A DNA stretch of 64,000 nt from Candidatus Omnitrophota bacterium (GTDB lineage Bacteria; CAIJMQ01), in the NCBI GenBank assembly GCA_018812925.1, contig JAHJCU010000005.1, positions 62,001 through 126,000 on the forward strand. Reading direction: 5' to 3'. A program made the translations under genes and the position numbers. This document shows, piece after piece, positions 35,976-44,622 of this stretch. The notes under the pieces were generated by a model, which was given only the letters and a program-made list of their open reading frames with translations, was not told the origin of the DNA and did not search any database. How positions within the stretch are numbered: the first letter of the stretch is position 1; each line of letters starts with the position of its first letter.

Positions 35976-36107
35976 TCAACCCCGTTAGAGATAAGAAATG
36001 CCTTTAGGCGTTTCTATATCTACGAGATTTCCTGCCTTAATTATATTACTTTTATAGCTCTACATTAACTAAGTTTTTGACAGATTAACATCTCTAACGG
36101 GGGTTGA
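35976..36107. repeat. CCCCGTTAGAG nested palindromic element, intergenic copy
   Basis: Outer arms TCAACCCCGTTAGAGAT (35976) and ATCTCTAACGGGGGTTGA (36090-36107) pair over 17 bp with one extra G. An inner hairpin GAAATGCC-TTTA-GGCGTTTC lies near the left arm. The outer arm is shared with the element inside lipB (38853-38923). Confidence 0.82.
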
Positions 36108-36132
36108 ATTATTCGTTATTTTAGGTTAAAAT
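36104..36132 (+). promoter_or_regulatory. rsfS-argS promoter using the repeat edge
   Basis: TTGAAT (36104-36109), 17 bp, TAAAAT (36127-36132). The first four bases of the -35 box are the last bases of the palindromic element. Confidence 0.5.
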
Positions 36133-36190
36133 TCTATCCAAATAAACAAAATAAGCGCAAAAATTTCCTAAAACAAGAGGTGGGAAGATC

Positions 36191-36532
36191 ATTAATTTCA
36201 AGAAAATTGCTCTTATAGGAGCTTTAGCGGCAGAGGAAAAAAAAGCAGAAGATATAGTTATCCTAAACTTGCAACCCCTTACTGTTCTAACCGATTATTT
36301 CGTAATTCTTTCCTGCGAAAGTCAGGTCCAAATTAAAACTGTTGCCGGTGCAATAACCGACAAGCTGTCCCAAAAAGGTATCAAAGCAAACCATATTGAA
36401 GGTACGCCTGAAAGCAAATGGATACTTTTGGATTACAACGGAGTAATTATACACATCTTTCATAGAGAATTAAGGAATTACTATCAGTTGGAAAAAGTGT
36501 GGGGTGATGCAAAGAACATAAACTATAAATGA
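36191..36532 (+). CDS. rsfS: Ribosomal silencing factor RsfS (probable AUU start)
   Basis: RsfS binds L14 and blocks subunit joining when nutrients fail. The conserved domain reads I-A-L-I-G-A-L-A-A-E-E-K-K-A-E-D-I-V-I-L then L-T-D-Y-F-V-I and ends F-H-R-E-L-R-x-Y-Y-x-L-E-K-V-W-G-D-A. No ATG, GTG or TTG lies in frame before this domain: the frame is open back to a TAA at 36152 and the first standard start (TTG 36269) would delete a third of the fold. AGAGGTGG at 36176-36183 points to ATT 36191 as start (M-N-F-K-K-I-A), giving 113 aa, the usual length. Confidence 0.85.
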   Translation: MNFKKIALIGALAAEEKKAEDIVILNLQPLTVLTDYFVILSCESQVQIKTVAGAITDKLSQKGIKANHIEGTPESKWILLDYNGVIIHIFHRELRNYYQLEKVWGDAKNINYK

Positions 36533-36632
36533 AATACATAGAAATATGCCCGCTTGCTTGCGAAGCGGGCAGGATAGATATACATAGAAATACATGGCAT
36601 ACAGACAATTTATTTCTATTTATGTTTGATAT
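36532..36632. repeat. AAATACATAGAAATA repeat with nested GC palindrome, copy 2
   Basis: GAAATACATAGAAATA (36531) and ATACATAGAAATACATGG (36582) face TATTTCTATTTATGTTT (36612). A perfect GC palindrome TGCCCGCTT-GCTTGCG-AAGCGGGCA (36547-36571) is nested in the left part. Confidence 0.75.
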
Positions 36633-36638
36633 TTAATT

Positions 36639-38288
36639 ATGAATCCTCGAGAAGAAATAATAAAACAGTTAAAGAAAATCACAAATCTAAAAGAAATCAA
36701 TTTAGAAATTCCTCCCGAAGGTTTGGGGGATTACGCTTTTCCTTGTTTTGTTTTGGCTAAAACCTTTAAAAAAAGCCCTATTCAGATCGCTCAAGATTTA
36801 GCAGGTAAAATCAAACCTACCAAACTTATCGAAAAAGCGGAAGCCAAGGGTCCATATCTGAACTTTTTCGTCAATAAAACAATTATCGCAGAAGATATCC
36901 TGAGGAAAATCATAAAAGAGAAAAATAAATTCGGTTCAAGAAAGCATAAGAAAGAGAAGATACTCGTTGAGCATACAAGCATAAATCCAAATGCTTCACC
37001 TCATATAGGAAGAGCGCGAAACGCTTTGCTTGGTGATTTTATCGTGCGTCTTTTAAGATTTCAAGGGTATGATATCGAAACACATTATTTTGTAAACGAT
37101 ATCGGTAAACAAATAGCAATGCTTGTTTTGGGCGCGGAAGACAAACAAAAAATAACGTTTAATGATTTATTAAATCTCTATATCAAAATAAACGAAAAAA
37201 TTGAAAAAACTCCGGAATTGGAACAAAAGGTCTTTGAATTATTAAAGAAACTTGAAGAAGGTGATGAGAAAACAAAGAAACGATTTAGAGATATTGTAGA
37301 TATTTGTGTTAAAGGCCAGGTAAAGATTTTTCGGGAACTGGATATCAAGTATGATAAATTTGATTACGAGTCAGACTATCTTTGGACAAAAAAAACAGTT
37401 CAAGTTTTAAAAGAATTAGAAAAAACGGGAAAACTGTTTATGGACGAGGAAGAAAGATATGTGCTTGACCAGAAAGATTCCAACCTTCCTATGGAAAGTC
37501 CTTTCTTAGTCCTAACCAGAGCGGATAAAACAAGCTTATATCCATTAAGAGACCTTGCGTACCATATTGATAAGAAAAAATCCAAAAGCATTATTGTTCT
37601 TGGAGAAGACCAGAAGCTTTATTTCCAACAGCTAAAGGCGGCTTTAACATTGCTGGGGAAACCTTCTCCTCAACCTGTTTTTTATTCTTTTGTCCTCTTG
37701 GAAACCGGGAAAATGTCAACAAGAAAAGGCAACCTTGTTTTGTTGGAAGATTTTATGAAAGAGGCATTGCAAAAAGCAAGGGAAGAAATAAAGCAGCGAC
37801 ATAACAACATTGACGATAAAGACGCAAAAAAAATCGCTTACGGAGCAATAAAGTATTCAATCTTAAAAGTTACTCCGGAGAGAAATGTAACTTTCAGCTG
37901 GAAAGCGTTACAGTTTGAAGGAGATACGGGCCCATATATTCAATATGCCTGCGCGAGAATAAATTCAATCTTGAGAAAATACGAGAAAGAAATAGACGAA
38001 AAAATTGATTTTTCTTTATTAAAAACAGATGAAGAAAACAATTTAATAAAACTGTTATCTAATTTTAGTGAGATAATAAAAGAATCGCAGAGAACGCTCA
38101 AACCAACAATAATCATAAATTATATCTACAATTTGGCACAGGGCTTTTCCAATTTTTATATAAAGTGTCCGATATTAAAGGCTGATGAAGGGCTCCAAAA
38201 AGCCCGTATGCTATTGGCAAGTTGTGTTAAACAGGTTTTGGAGAATGGATTAAGCATTTTGGGTATAGAAACGCTTGAGAAGATGTGA
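36639..38288 (+). CDS. argS: Arginyl-tRNA synthetase
   Basis: Class I synthetase of 549 aa: N-terminal Add-1-like domain, HIGH motif in N-P-N-A-S-P-H-I-G-R-A-R-N, then K-M-S-T-R-K-G in the KMSKS position and a DALR anticodon-binding domain with Q-Y-A-C-A-R-I-N-S-I. The length is normal. It follows rsfS by 106 bp of repeat sequence. Confidence 0.97.
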   Translation: MNPREEIIKQLKKITNLKEINLEIPPEGLGDYAFPCFVLAKTFKKSPIQIAQDLAGKIKPTKLIEKAEAKGPYLNFFVNKTIIAEDILRKIIKEKNKFGSRKHKKEKILVEHTSINPNASPHIGRARNALLGDFIVRLLRFQGYDIETHYFVNDIGKQIAMLVLGAEDKQKITFNDLLNLYIKINEKIEKTPELEQKVFELLKKLEEGDEKTKKRFRDIVDICVKGQVKIFRELDIKYDKFDYESDYLWTKKTVQVLKELEKTGKLFMDEEERYVLDQKDSNLPMESPFLVLTRADKTSLYPLRDLAYHIDKKKSKSIIVLGEDQKLYFQQLKAALTLLGKPSPQPVFYSFVLLETGKMSTRKGNLVLLEDFMKEALQKAREEIKQRHNNIDDKDAKKIAYGAIKYSILKVTPERNVTFSWKALQFEGDTGPYIQYACARINSILRKYEKEIDEKIDFSLLKTDEENNLIKLLSNFSEIIKESQRTLKPTIIINYIYNLAQGFSNFYIKCPILKADEGLQKARMLLASCVKQVLENGLSILGIETLEKM

Positions 38289-38289
38289 A

Positions 38290-38386
38290 GCTCCACGACT
38301 CCAATCCATGCTTTATGCTATAAGATTTCGTGGAGCGGAACCCCGCATCGTTTCGAACCATTATTGGTTCGGAACTGGTGTGCGGG
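38290..38386. repeat. Nested palindromic element between argS and lipB
   Basis: Two adjoining structures: GCTCCACGA (38290-38298) with TCGTGGAGC (38328-38336), and CCCGCA (38342) with TGCGGG (38381-38386) enclosing a GAACCA-TTAT-TGGTTC hairpin. Architecture resembles the other multi-hairpin elements, but the sequence is distinct. Confidence 0.65.
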
Positions 38387-38439
38387 TAGATTCAAATAAT
38401 AATTGTATCTATAAGTCTTCTTGGTTTTAAGATGGAAAT

Positions 38440-39171
38440 ATGAATAAAACCCTCAATATTCTGTCCCTCGGATTAAAAGATTATCAAGAAACATACAAAA
38501 TCCAAAAAGAGCTTGTCAAACAAAGGGCTGCAGGACAAATCCCAGATACGCTGCTCTTGGTAGAACATACGCCCGTTTTTACAATCGGCAGAAATGGTGG
38601 TAGGGAAAATATATTGGTCTCCTCTATAAAACTAGAAAAAGAAGGGATAAATGTCCATGAAACTGATAGAGGCGGAGACATTACTTATCACGGTCCGGGT
38701 CAAATAGTGGGATATCCGATAATCGATTTGAAAAACTACGGGAAAGATATTCATCTTTATTTGCGAATGCTTGAAGAAGTGATTATAAAATTACTGGAAA
38801 AATTTAATATAAAAGCCAAAAGAATAAAAGGGATGACAGGTGTCTGGGTTCGCCCCGTTAGAGATAGGTCGCCATTTGGCGACCGTACGGAAGTGCCAGA
38901 GGCACTTCTTAGCTCTAATGGGGTTGATGACAAGAAGATTGCTTCAATCGGCATAGGAGTAAGCAGGTGGGTTACTTATCACGGATTTGCACTCAATATA
39001 GACCCGAATATAAAACACTTTGCTATGATTAATCCCTGCGGGCTTGGTAAATCCGTTACTTGCATGAAAGAACAATTAAACGACAGATGTCCTGAAAGAA
39101 AGAAAATAGAGAGTAAATTATTTGAAAGTTTTTCGGAAGTTTTTTCCAAAAGAAATCTTAGTATAGTATAA
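38440..39171 (+). CDS. lipB: Octanoyltransferase LipB carrying an in-frame element insertion
   Basis: LipB moves octanoate from ACP to lipoyl domains. Conserved parts are all present: V-E-H-T-P-V-F-T-I-G-R, R-G-G-D-I-T-Y-H-G-P-G-Q, the Lys in D-K-K-I-A-S-I-G and the acyl-accepting Cys in S-V-T-C-M-K. The product is 243 aa against about 215 usual. The excess is a ~27-residue block between G-V-W-V and D-K-K-I-A-S-I-G, encoded by a nested palindrome (38853-38923). The insertion lies in a surface turn before the substrate-binding strand, so activity may survive. Confidence 0.94.
   Translation: MNKTLNILSLGLKDYQETYKIQKELVKQRAAGQIPDTLLLVEHTPVFTIGRNGGRENILVSSIKLEKEGINVHETDRGGDITYHGPGQIVGYPIIDLKNYGKDIHLYLRMLEEVIIKLLEKFNIKAKRIKGMTGVWVRPVRDRSPFGDRTEVPEALLSSNGVDDKKIASIGIGVSRWVTYHGFALNIDPNIKHFAMINPCGLGKSVTCMKEQLNDRCPERKKIESKLFESFSEVFSKRNLSIV
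38853..38923. repeat. CCCCGTTAGAG nested palindromic element inside lipB
   Basis: Outer arms CCCCGTTAGAG (38853-38863) and CTCTAATGGGG (38913-38923), one mismatch, enclose two perfect hairpins: GGTCGCC-ATTT-GGCGACC (38867-38884) and GAAGTGCC-AGA-GGCACTTC (38890-38908). The whole 71 bp is translated in frame within lipB. The outer arm matches the intergenic element at 35976-36107. Confidence 0.9.
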
Positions 39172-39180
39172 TTAAACATT

Positions 39181-40281
39181 ATGAACGAGAAAAAAATAGA
39201 CTTAGATGATTTTCTTGGCATAATGCTCAAAGAAAATGCTTCCGACCTTTATTTCAAAGTCGGAAGCGTACCCTACATAAGAACAGGTAAAGGCGTTCAG
39301 CCAATTTCAGTTCAAAATATTTCTTCTGCGGATATGGAATTAATATCCCGGAGGATAATGAATGATGGGCATAAAGAAGCTTTTAACAAACACAAAGAAT
39401 TGGATTTGGCTTATAGTTCTCCAAAATGGGGACGCTTCAGAGTCAATATGTTTTTGCAACGGGGAGAGATTGGGATAGTTTTGAGAGAAGTTAAGAGAAA
39501 AATATCTACATTCCAAGAGCTTAATCTGCCAAGTGAAGTGCTGAAAAAACTTTCTTTGGAGCCAAGAGGTTTGGTGTTGATTACAGGACCCGCAGGATGC
39601 GGGAAATCCACAACACTTGCTTCAATTATAGAGTTTATAAATCAGAACAAGGAATCACATATAGTTACAATAGAAGACCCTATAGAATTTTTGCACGAAG
39701 ACAAGAAATCACTCATAAATCAGCGGGAAATAGGAACAGACACTAATTCGTTTGCGATGGCTTTAAAACACGTTATAAGACAAAGCCCCGATGTTATACT
39801 TATCGGCGAGACGAGAGACACTCCAACAGCGGAGGCGGCAATAATGGCAGCAGAAACGGGACATTTGGTTTTTTCAACTTTGCATACTATTGATGCGCCG
39901 TCGACTCTAGAAAGAATTTTGAATTTTTTCCCTCCACATATACAGCCGCAAATGAGAGTTCAACTTGCTTATGTATTAAAAGGAGTCATTTCTCTAAGAC
40001 TATTGACTACTTTAAAAGGCGAAAGAATTCCGGCAGTTTCGGTTATGATTCCGACCCCGACAATCCAAAAATTGATATTAGAAAACAGACTTTTAGAAAT
40101 ACGGGAAGTGATGGAACAAGGAGAACTTTTCGGAATGCAAACTTTCACTCAGGCGCTTTTAAAACTTTATAAAGAAAGACAAATTTCACACGAATATGCA
40201 ATGCAAATGAGTGATGCTCCAACCGAATTTGCCCTTAAAACTAAAGGTATTTTTAGAGGAACTAAAGAAGAAATACTGTAA
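39181..40281 (+). CDS. PilT/PilU-type pilus retraction ATPase (first paralogue)
   Basis: The 366-aa secretion ATPase has an N-terminal PAS-like domain (A-S-D-L-Y-F-K-V-G-S), Walker A G-P-A-G-C-G-K-S-T-T, Asp box I-E-D-P-I-E-F-L-H, Walker B D-V-I-L-I-G-E-T-R-D and His box H-L-V-F-S-T-L-H-T. In place of the usual R-D Walker B form it reads E-T-R-D, and it is more PilU-like than the next gene. It probably disassembles type IV pili for twitching or DNA uptake. The two paralogues are 20 bp apart. Confidence 0.9.
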   Translation: MNEKKIDLDDFLGIMLKENASDLYFKVGSVPYIRTGKGVQPISVQNISSADMELISRRIMNDGHKEAFNKHKELDLAYSSPKWGRFRVNMFLQRGEIGIVLREVKRKISTFQELNLPSEVLKKLSLEPRGLVLITGPAGCGKSTTLASIIEFINQNKESHIVTIEDPIEFLHEDKKSLINQREIGTDTNSFAMALKHVIRQSPDVILIGETRDTPTAEAAIMAAETGHLVFSTLHTIDAPSTLERILNFFPPHIQPQMRVQLAYVLKGVISLRLLTTLKGERIPAVSVMIPTPTIQKLILENRLLEIREVMEQGELFGMQTFTQALLKLYKERQISHEYAMQMSDAPTEFALKTKGIFRGTKEEIL

Positions 40282-40301
40282 AAAAGAGAAGGAGAAATCA
40301 A

Positions 40302-41351
40302 ATGGACATATCGGAACTTTTAAAAGAAGCCGTCCAAAGAACCGCTTCGGATTTGCATATTATCGCCAACGCTCCGCCCGTTTTTAGAATAAACGGTGAA
40401 CTTATTTTATCGCAAGATTATCCGATTTTGAAATCCGAAGATACCAAAAAACTTATCTACGGGTTCCTTTCTGATTCACAAAAAGTCGTATTTGAAGAGA
40501 AGAAAGAATTAGATTTTTCAATAAACATTCCAAAAGTTACACGATTCAGAGTAAATGTCCATATGCAAAGAGGAAATGTGGAAGCCGCTTTAAGAATAGT
40601 GCCTTTGGCCATTCCTGTAATAGAAGAACTTAATTTACCTGAAATTGTAAAAACATTAATTAATAAACCCAATGGCATAATTATAGTCACGGGGCCTACG
40701 GGTATGGGGAAAACCACAACTTTGGCAGCTTTAGTCGATAGGATAAACGAAGAAAATAAATATCTTATCATAACCGTAGAAGACCCTATAGAATATATCC
40801 ACACAAACAAGCAGGGGGTAATCAAACAAAGAGAGGTTGGTTCCGATACCTTGAGTTTTGCGAATGCTTTGAAATATACGCTTCGCCAAGACCCCGATGT
40901 GATAAGTGTCGGCGAGATGCGGGATTTAGAAACGATATCCACGGCGCTGACTGCGGCGGAAACAGGACATTTGGTTTTGACAACGCTTCATACACCTGAT
41001 GCTTCGCAAACTATAGATCGTATAATCGATGTATTTCCTCCTTATCAACAACAGCAGATAAAAATACAGCTCTCGGGATGTCTTCAAGCAATAATATCTC
41101 AGGTATTGCTTCCCCGTGCGGACAAAGAAGGCAGAATTCTTGCAACAGAAATACTCGTTGCCACATCGGCAATACGCGCATTGATACGGGAACAAAGAAC
41201 CGAACAGATTCCTTCAAGCATTCAAACCGGCGCGCAATTTGGGATGCAAAGCATGGATAAATCATTAAAAGAACTTTATCAAAAAGGGTTGATTACTTAT
41301 GAAATAGCATTATCTCATGCCAAAAACCCTTTGGATTTTAAAAAAATGTGA
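40302..41351 (+). CDS. pilT: Twitching motility ATPase PilT (second paralogue)
   Basis: The 349-aa hexameric ATPase has A-S-D-L-H-I-I-A-N-A-P-P at the N-terminus, Walker A G-P-T-G-M-G-K-T-T-T, V-E-D-P-I-E-Y-I-H, D-V-I-S-V-G-E-M-R-D and H-L-V-L-T-T-L-H-T-P-D-A, all close to classical PilT. It is preceded by AGAAGGAG. With ComF and the pseudopilins in the window, it indicates a type IV pilus or competence system whose core genes are elsewhere. Confidence 0.93.
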   Translation: MDISELLKEAVQRTASDLHIIANAPPVFRINGELILSQDYPILKSEDTKKLIYGFLSDSQKVVFEEKKELDFSINIPKVTRFRVNVHMQRGNVEAALRIVPLAIPVIEELNLPEIVKTLINKPNGIIIVTGPTGMGKTTTLAALVDRINEENKYLIITVEDPIEYIHTNKQGVIKQREVGSDTLSFANALKYTLRQDPDVISVGEMRDLETISTALTAAETGHLVLTTLHTPDASQTIDRIIDVFPPYQQQQIKIQLSGCLQAIISQVLLPRADKEGRILATEILVATSAIRALIREQRTEQIPSSIQTGAQFGMQSMDKSLKELYQKGLITYEIALSHAKNPLDFKKM

Positions 41352-41360
41352 TAGATAAAC

Positions 41361-41440
41361 AGATGACAGAAAACAGACGACAGAAGGCAGAAAAAATTCA
41401 ACTATTATCTGATTTCTGTACTCTGACATCTGACTTCTGA
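41361..41440. repeat. CAGATGACAGA word repeat before the aminotransferase
   Basis: CAGATGACAGAAAACAGACG at 41360 and further CAGAAGGCAGAA words face TCTGATTTCTGTACTCTGAC and CATCTGACTTCTGA (to 41440), forming a long imperfect inverted repeat of 7-9 bp words. Confidence 0.6.
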
Positions 41441-41448
41441 ATTTAAAC

Positions 41449-42621
41449 ATGATTGAATCTAAAAGAATTTCAAAACTGCCTACTTATATATTTGCAAGAT
41501 TAAATAAACTTAAGAGTGAGGCAAGAAAAGAAGGTAAAGATATTATCGATTTAGGTATGGGTAATCCCGACCAGCCACCTTCTCCCAAAATAATTGCCAA
41601 ACTAATCGAGACGGCTCAAAAAAGCAAAGTCCATGGTTATTCTACATCAAAAGGTATTCCCCATTTAAGGGAAGCTATTACAAAAAGATATGAAGAAAAA
41701 TACGGTGTAAAATTAAACCCTGAAACAGAAGCTGTTGTTTGCATAGGGGTAAAAGAAGGATTTTCTCATCTTGCGTTAGCTATATTAGATGAGGGTGACA
41801 CTGTAATAGTCCCTACGCCTACCTATCCTTCCCATATTTATCATATTGCTATTGCCGGGGGCAATCTTGTAACAACGCCACTGTTAGATGAGAATTCTTT
41901 TATCCCCGAATTAGAGCGTACTGTCAAAAAAAGAGCCCCGAAAGCAAAAGTTTTAGTTATATCTTTTCCTCATAATCCAACGACAAGAACTGCTTCGATA
42001 GAATTTTTCGAAGAGATAGTCAAATTTGCAAAAAAACATAAATTGATCGTAATACACGATTTTGCTTATGCAGATATATGTTTTGACGGTTATAAAGCTC
42101 CTTCATTTATGCAGGCAAAAGACGCGAAAAAAATAGGAGTGGAATTCTATTCTATTTCCAAGACATACAACATGGCTGGATGGAGAGTAGGATTTTTGGT
42201 TGGCAATAAAGATATTGTTGGCGCTCTTATAAAAATTAAAAGTTATTATGATTATGGAATATTTACTCCGATTCAGGTTGCCACTATTCAGGCATTAAAT
42301 GGTCCGCAGGATTATGTGGAAAAAACTTTAGAGAATTATAAAATAAGAAGAGACGTCTTAGTTAACGGCTTTAATAATATGGGTTGGCATGTAGAATTAC
42401 CCGAAGCAACAATGTATGTGTGGGCTCCGCTTCCCGAAAAATTCAAAAAAGAAGGTTCTTTGAATTTTTCAATTCGCCTTTTAAAAGAAGCCGATGTAGT
42501 ATGTTCTCCGGGTATCGGATTCGGCGATAACGGCGAAGGATTCGTAAGATTCGCGCTGGTAGAAAACGAACACAGAATAAAACAGGCAGTAAGAGGAATA
42601 AAGAAAGTGATACAAAAATAA
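41449..42621 (+). CDS. Class I/II aminotransferase (AlaC/LL-DAP aminotransferase-like)
   Basis: This fold-type I PLP enzyme of 390 aa has the substrate loop I-D-L-G-M-G-N-P-D, the cofactor strand P-H-N-P-T-T, Asp in H-D-F-A-Y-A-D and the Schiff-base Lys in S-I-S-K-T-Y-N-M-A-G-W-R. The overall pattern is that of AlaC alanine transaminases and related LL-diaminopimelate aminotransferases. The two cannot be separated by eye; diaminopimelate or alanine synthesis is therefore open. gatC follows after 46 bp. Confidence 0.88.
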   Translation: MIESKRISKLPTYIFARLNKLKSEARKEGKDIIDLGMGNPDQPPSPKIIAKLIETAQKSKVHGYSTSKGIPHLREAITKRYEEKYGVKLNPETEAVVCIGVKEGFSHLALAILDEGDTVIVPTPTYPSHIYHIAIAGGNLVTTPLLDENSFIPELERTVKKRAPKAKVLVISFPHNPTTRTASIEFFEEIVKFAKKHKLIVIHDFAYADICFDGYKAPSFMQAKDAKKIGVEFYSISKTYNMAGWRVGFLVGNKDIVGALIKIKSYYDYGIFTPIQVATIQALNGPQDYVEKTLENYKIRRDVLVNGFNNMGWHVELPEATMYVWAPLPEKFKKEGSLNFSIRLLKEADVVCSPGIGFGDNGEGFVRFALVENEHRIKQAVRGIKKVIQK

Positions 42622-42667
42622 TATTCAAGATTAAAAATTTAACATTCCAGCTTCTCTAAATCAGAAC

Positions 42668-42961
42668 ATGAAAAATATTATAAGTAAAAAAGATGTAGAG
42701 TATGTAGCGAAACTATCTCGGCTCAAATTGAGAGAAGACGAGATACCAAAATTTACACATCAGTTAAACACTATACTTGAATACATAAAAAAATTAAACG
42801 AAGTTGATACATCTAAAACGGAACCGACTTTGCAGGTTGTACCCCTTGTGAATGTTAGAAGAAAAGATGTTCAAGTGCTGTCTTCCACGGTAGAAGACGT
42901 GCTCAAAAACGCGCCTGATAAAGAAAGAGGATATTTTAAAGTACCGCCAATCATAGAATAA
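42668..42961 (+). CDS. gatC: Asp-tRNA(Asn)/Glu-tRNA(Gln) amidotransferase subunit C
   Basis: The 97-aa helical subunit has the family pattern V-x-Y-V-A-K-L-S-R-L-K-L, the L-N-T-I-L-E-Y-I-K-K-L-N-E-V-D-T block and the D-A-P-D/N-A-P-D-K-E-x-G-Y-F-K-V-P-P-I-I-E end. It wraps around GatA and stabilises GatCAB. gatA starts 6 bp after the stop. Confidence 0.95.
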   Translation: MKNIISKKDVEYVAKLSRLKLREDEIPKFTHQLNTILEYIKKLNEVDTSKTEPTLQVVPLVNVRRKDVQVLSSTVEDVLKNAPDKERGYFKVPPIIE

Positions 42962-42967
42962 CGATAT

Positions 42968-44479
42968 ATGGAATTATACAAACTAACTGCTCACGAGCTT
43001 AATAATTTGCTTGTAGAGAAAAAAGCTTCTTCCTTTGAGATTACCACGAGTATTTATGAACGCATAGAAAAATTAAACAAAAAAATAAATTCCTATATTA
43101 CACTTACTAAAGAATTAGCTCTACAAAAAGCCGAAAAAGTAGACAAAAAAATCAGTAAGGGTGAGAAAATAAGCTCTATCTCCGGTATTCCCATCGCAAT
43201 AAAAGATGTTATCTCGACAAGAGATATCAGAACTACCTGTGGTTCAAAAATACTTTCGAATTATATCCCTATCTATGACGCAACAGTGATAGAAAAATTC
43301 AAAAAAGAGGATGTCATAATTTTGGGTAAAACGAATATGGACGAATTCGCTATGGGTTCTTCAACCGAAAATTCTGCATACGGGGTCTGCAGGAATCCTT
43401 GGAATACTTCTACTATACCGGGCGGTTCTTCAGGCGGTTCGGCGGCTTGCGTGGCGGCCGATTTTGCAATTATGTCATTGGGGTCGGATACAGGCGGTTC
43501 TATTCGTCAGCCTGCAAGTATGTGCGGGGTTGTTGGATTAAAACCCACTTATGGCAGAGTGTCGCGATATGGACTTGTGGCATTCGCGTCTTCCCTAGAC
43601 CAGATTGGCACATTTACGAAAGATATAGAGGACTGTGCAATTCTTCTGAATATGATAGCAGGACATGACCCGATGGATTCAACTTCTGTTGTAAAAGAAG
43701 TCCCAAATTATACTCAGTACCTAAAAAATGACGCCCAAAAAGTAAAGGTCGGAATTCCTAAGGAATATTTTGTCAAAGGGACGGATAAAGAAGTTGAGAA
43801 AGCGATTTTAAACAGTATAGAAACTTTTAAAAAACTGGGAGCCGAAATCGTTGAGGTTTCATTGCCTCATACAGAATACGCAGTTGCTGCATATTATATT
43901 ATTGCGCCCGCAGAAGCCAGTTCCAACCTTGCCCGATATGACGGAGTGCACTATGGGTTCAGGACAGAAAACAGAGGACACCTGCCCGCTTCGCAGCAGG
44001 CGGGGAAAACAGAGGACAGAAAAATTAGCAGTATTGTCGATATGTATGAGAAGACGCGTGATGAAGGTTTCGGCGAAGAGGTAAAAAGAAGAATAATGCT
44101 CGGAACATACGCTTTATCTTCAGGTTATTATGAAGCTTATTACCTAAAAGCATTAAAAGTGAGAACACTGATAAAAAACGATTTTGATAAGGCATTTAAA
44201 AAATGTGATGTAATTGTTACGCCAGTTTCTCCGACACCTGCATTTAAAATAGGAGAAAAAATTTCCGACCCGTTGCAGATGTATCTTTCGGATATATTTA
44301 CAATTCCCGTAAACTTAGCCGGACTTCCCGCTATTTCTATCCCTTGCGGATTTTCTAAAGGCGGATTGCCGATAGGTCTTCAAATTATAGGTAAACCTTT
44401 TGATGAAGGACAAATTTTACGGACTGCTTATACATTTGAGCAGAATACGGAATACCATAATAAGAAACCGAAAATATAA
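42968..44479 (+). CDS. gatA: GatA amidase subunit, with a palindrome insertion
   Basis: GatA releases ammonia from glutamine for transamidation of Glu-tRNA(Gln) or Asp-tRNA(Asn). The amidase-signature triad is present: Lys in A-I-K-D-V, Ser in [11 protein letters not shown] and Ser in P-G-G-S-S-G-G-S. The conserved region G-V-x-Y-G-x-R ... D-M-Y-x-K-T-R-x-E-G-F-G is split by extra residues ([12 protein letters not shown]...). These come from the GC-rich palindrome at 43981-44005 and its flanking direct repeats. The 503-aa length exceeds the usual ~485. Confidence 0.96.
   Translation: MELYKLTAHELNNLLVEKKASSFEITTSIYERIEKLNKKINSYITLTKELALQKAEKVDKKISKGEKISSISGIPIAIKDVISTRDIRTTCGSKILSNYIPIYDATVIEKFKKEDVIILGKTNMDEFAMGSSTENSAYGVCRNPWNTSTIPGGSSGGSAACVAADFAIMSLGSDTGGSIRQPASMCGVVGLKPTYGRVSRYGLVAFASSLDQIGTFTKDIEDCAILLNMIAGHDPMDSTSVVKEVPNYTQYLKNDAQKVKVGIPKEYFVKGTDKEVEKAILNSIETFKKLGAEIVEVSLPHTEYAVAAYYIIAPAEASSNLARYDGVHYGFRTENRGHLPASQQAGKTEDRKISSIVDMYEKTRDEGFGEEVKRRIMLGTYALSSGYYEAYYLKALKVRTLIKNDFDKAFKKCDVIVTPVSPTPAFKIGEKISDPLQMYLSDIFTIPVNLAGLPAISIPCGFSKGGLPIGLQIIGKPFDEGQILRTAYTFEQNTEYHNKKPKI
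43961..44023. repeat. GC-rich palindrome with 14-bp direct repeats inside gatA
   Basis: The palindrome CCTGCCCGCTTCG ... GCAGGCGGGG (43981-44005) is flanked by direct repeats GAAAACAGAGGACA at 43967-43980 and 44005-44018. The flanks belong to the CAGA word family found at 41361 and 34248. Confidence 0.85.
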
Positions 44480-44483
44480 TAAT

Positions 44484-44602
44484 AATTCAAGATTCCAGAT
44501 TTAAGATTCCCCTAGAAATTGCGAAGCAATTTCAGGGACTGAGTCCCGGAAATCCTCCGGATTTCTCGGGGCAAAATTCGCAAGAATCTTTAATCTTGAA
44601 TT
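44484..44602. repeat. Cloverleaf element between gatA and gatB
   Basis: Outermost arms AATTCAAGATT (44484-44494) and AATCTTGAATT (44592-44602) enclose a 63-bp cloverleaf (44509-44571). CCCC/GGGG forms its base and the three hairpins are GAAATTGC-GAA-GCAATTTC, GGGACT-G-AGTCCC and GAAATCC-TCC-GGATTTC. A TTG at 44596 is inside the element, so gatB should start downstream. Confidence 0.85.
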
Positions 44603-44622
44603 TTCAATCTTTAATGGAGATT

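Noticed and set aside
38290-38386. Palindromes after argS as a terminator
   Set aside because: The stems are strong, but no T-run follows either of them; kept as a repeat instead.
40457-40942. 161-aa minus-strand ORF inside pilT
   Set aside because: Antisense to the conserved ATPase core; no start signals.
44509-44571. Cloverleaf module as a tRNA gene
   Set aside because: It has three hairpins on a closing stem but no D-loop or T-loop consensus, no 7-bp acceptor and only 63 nt.
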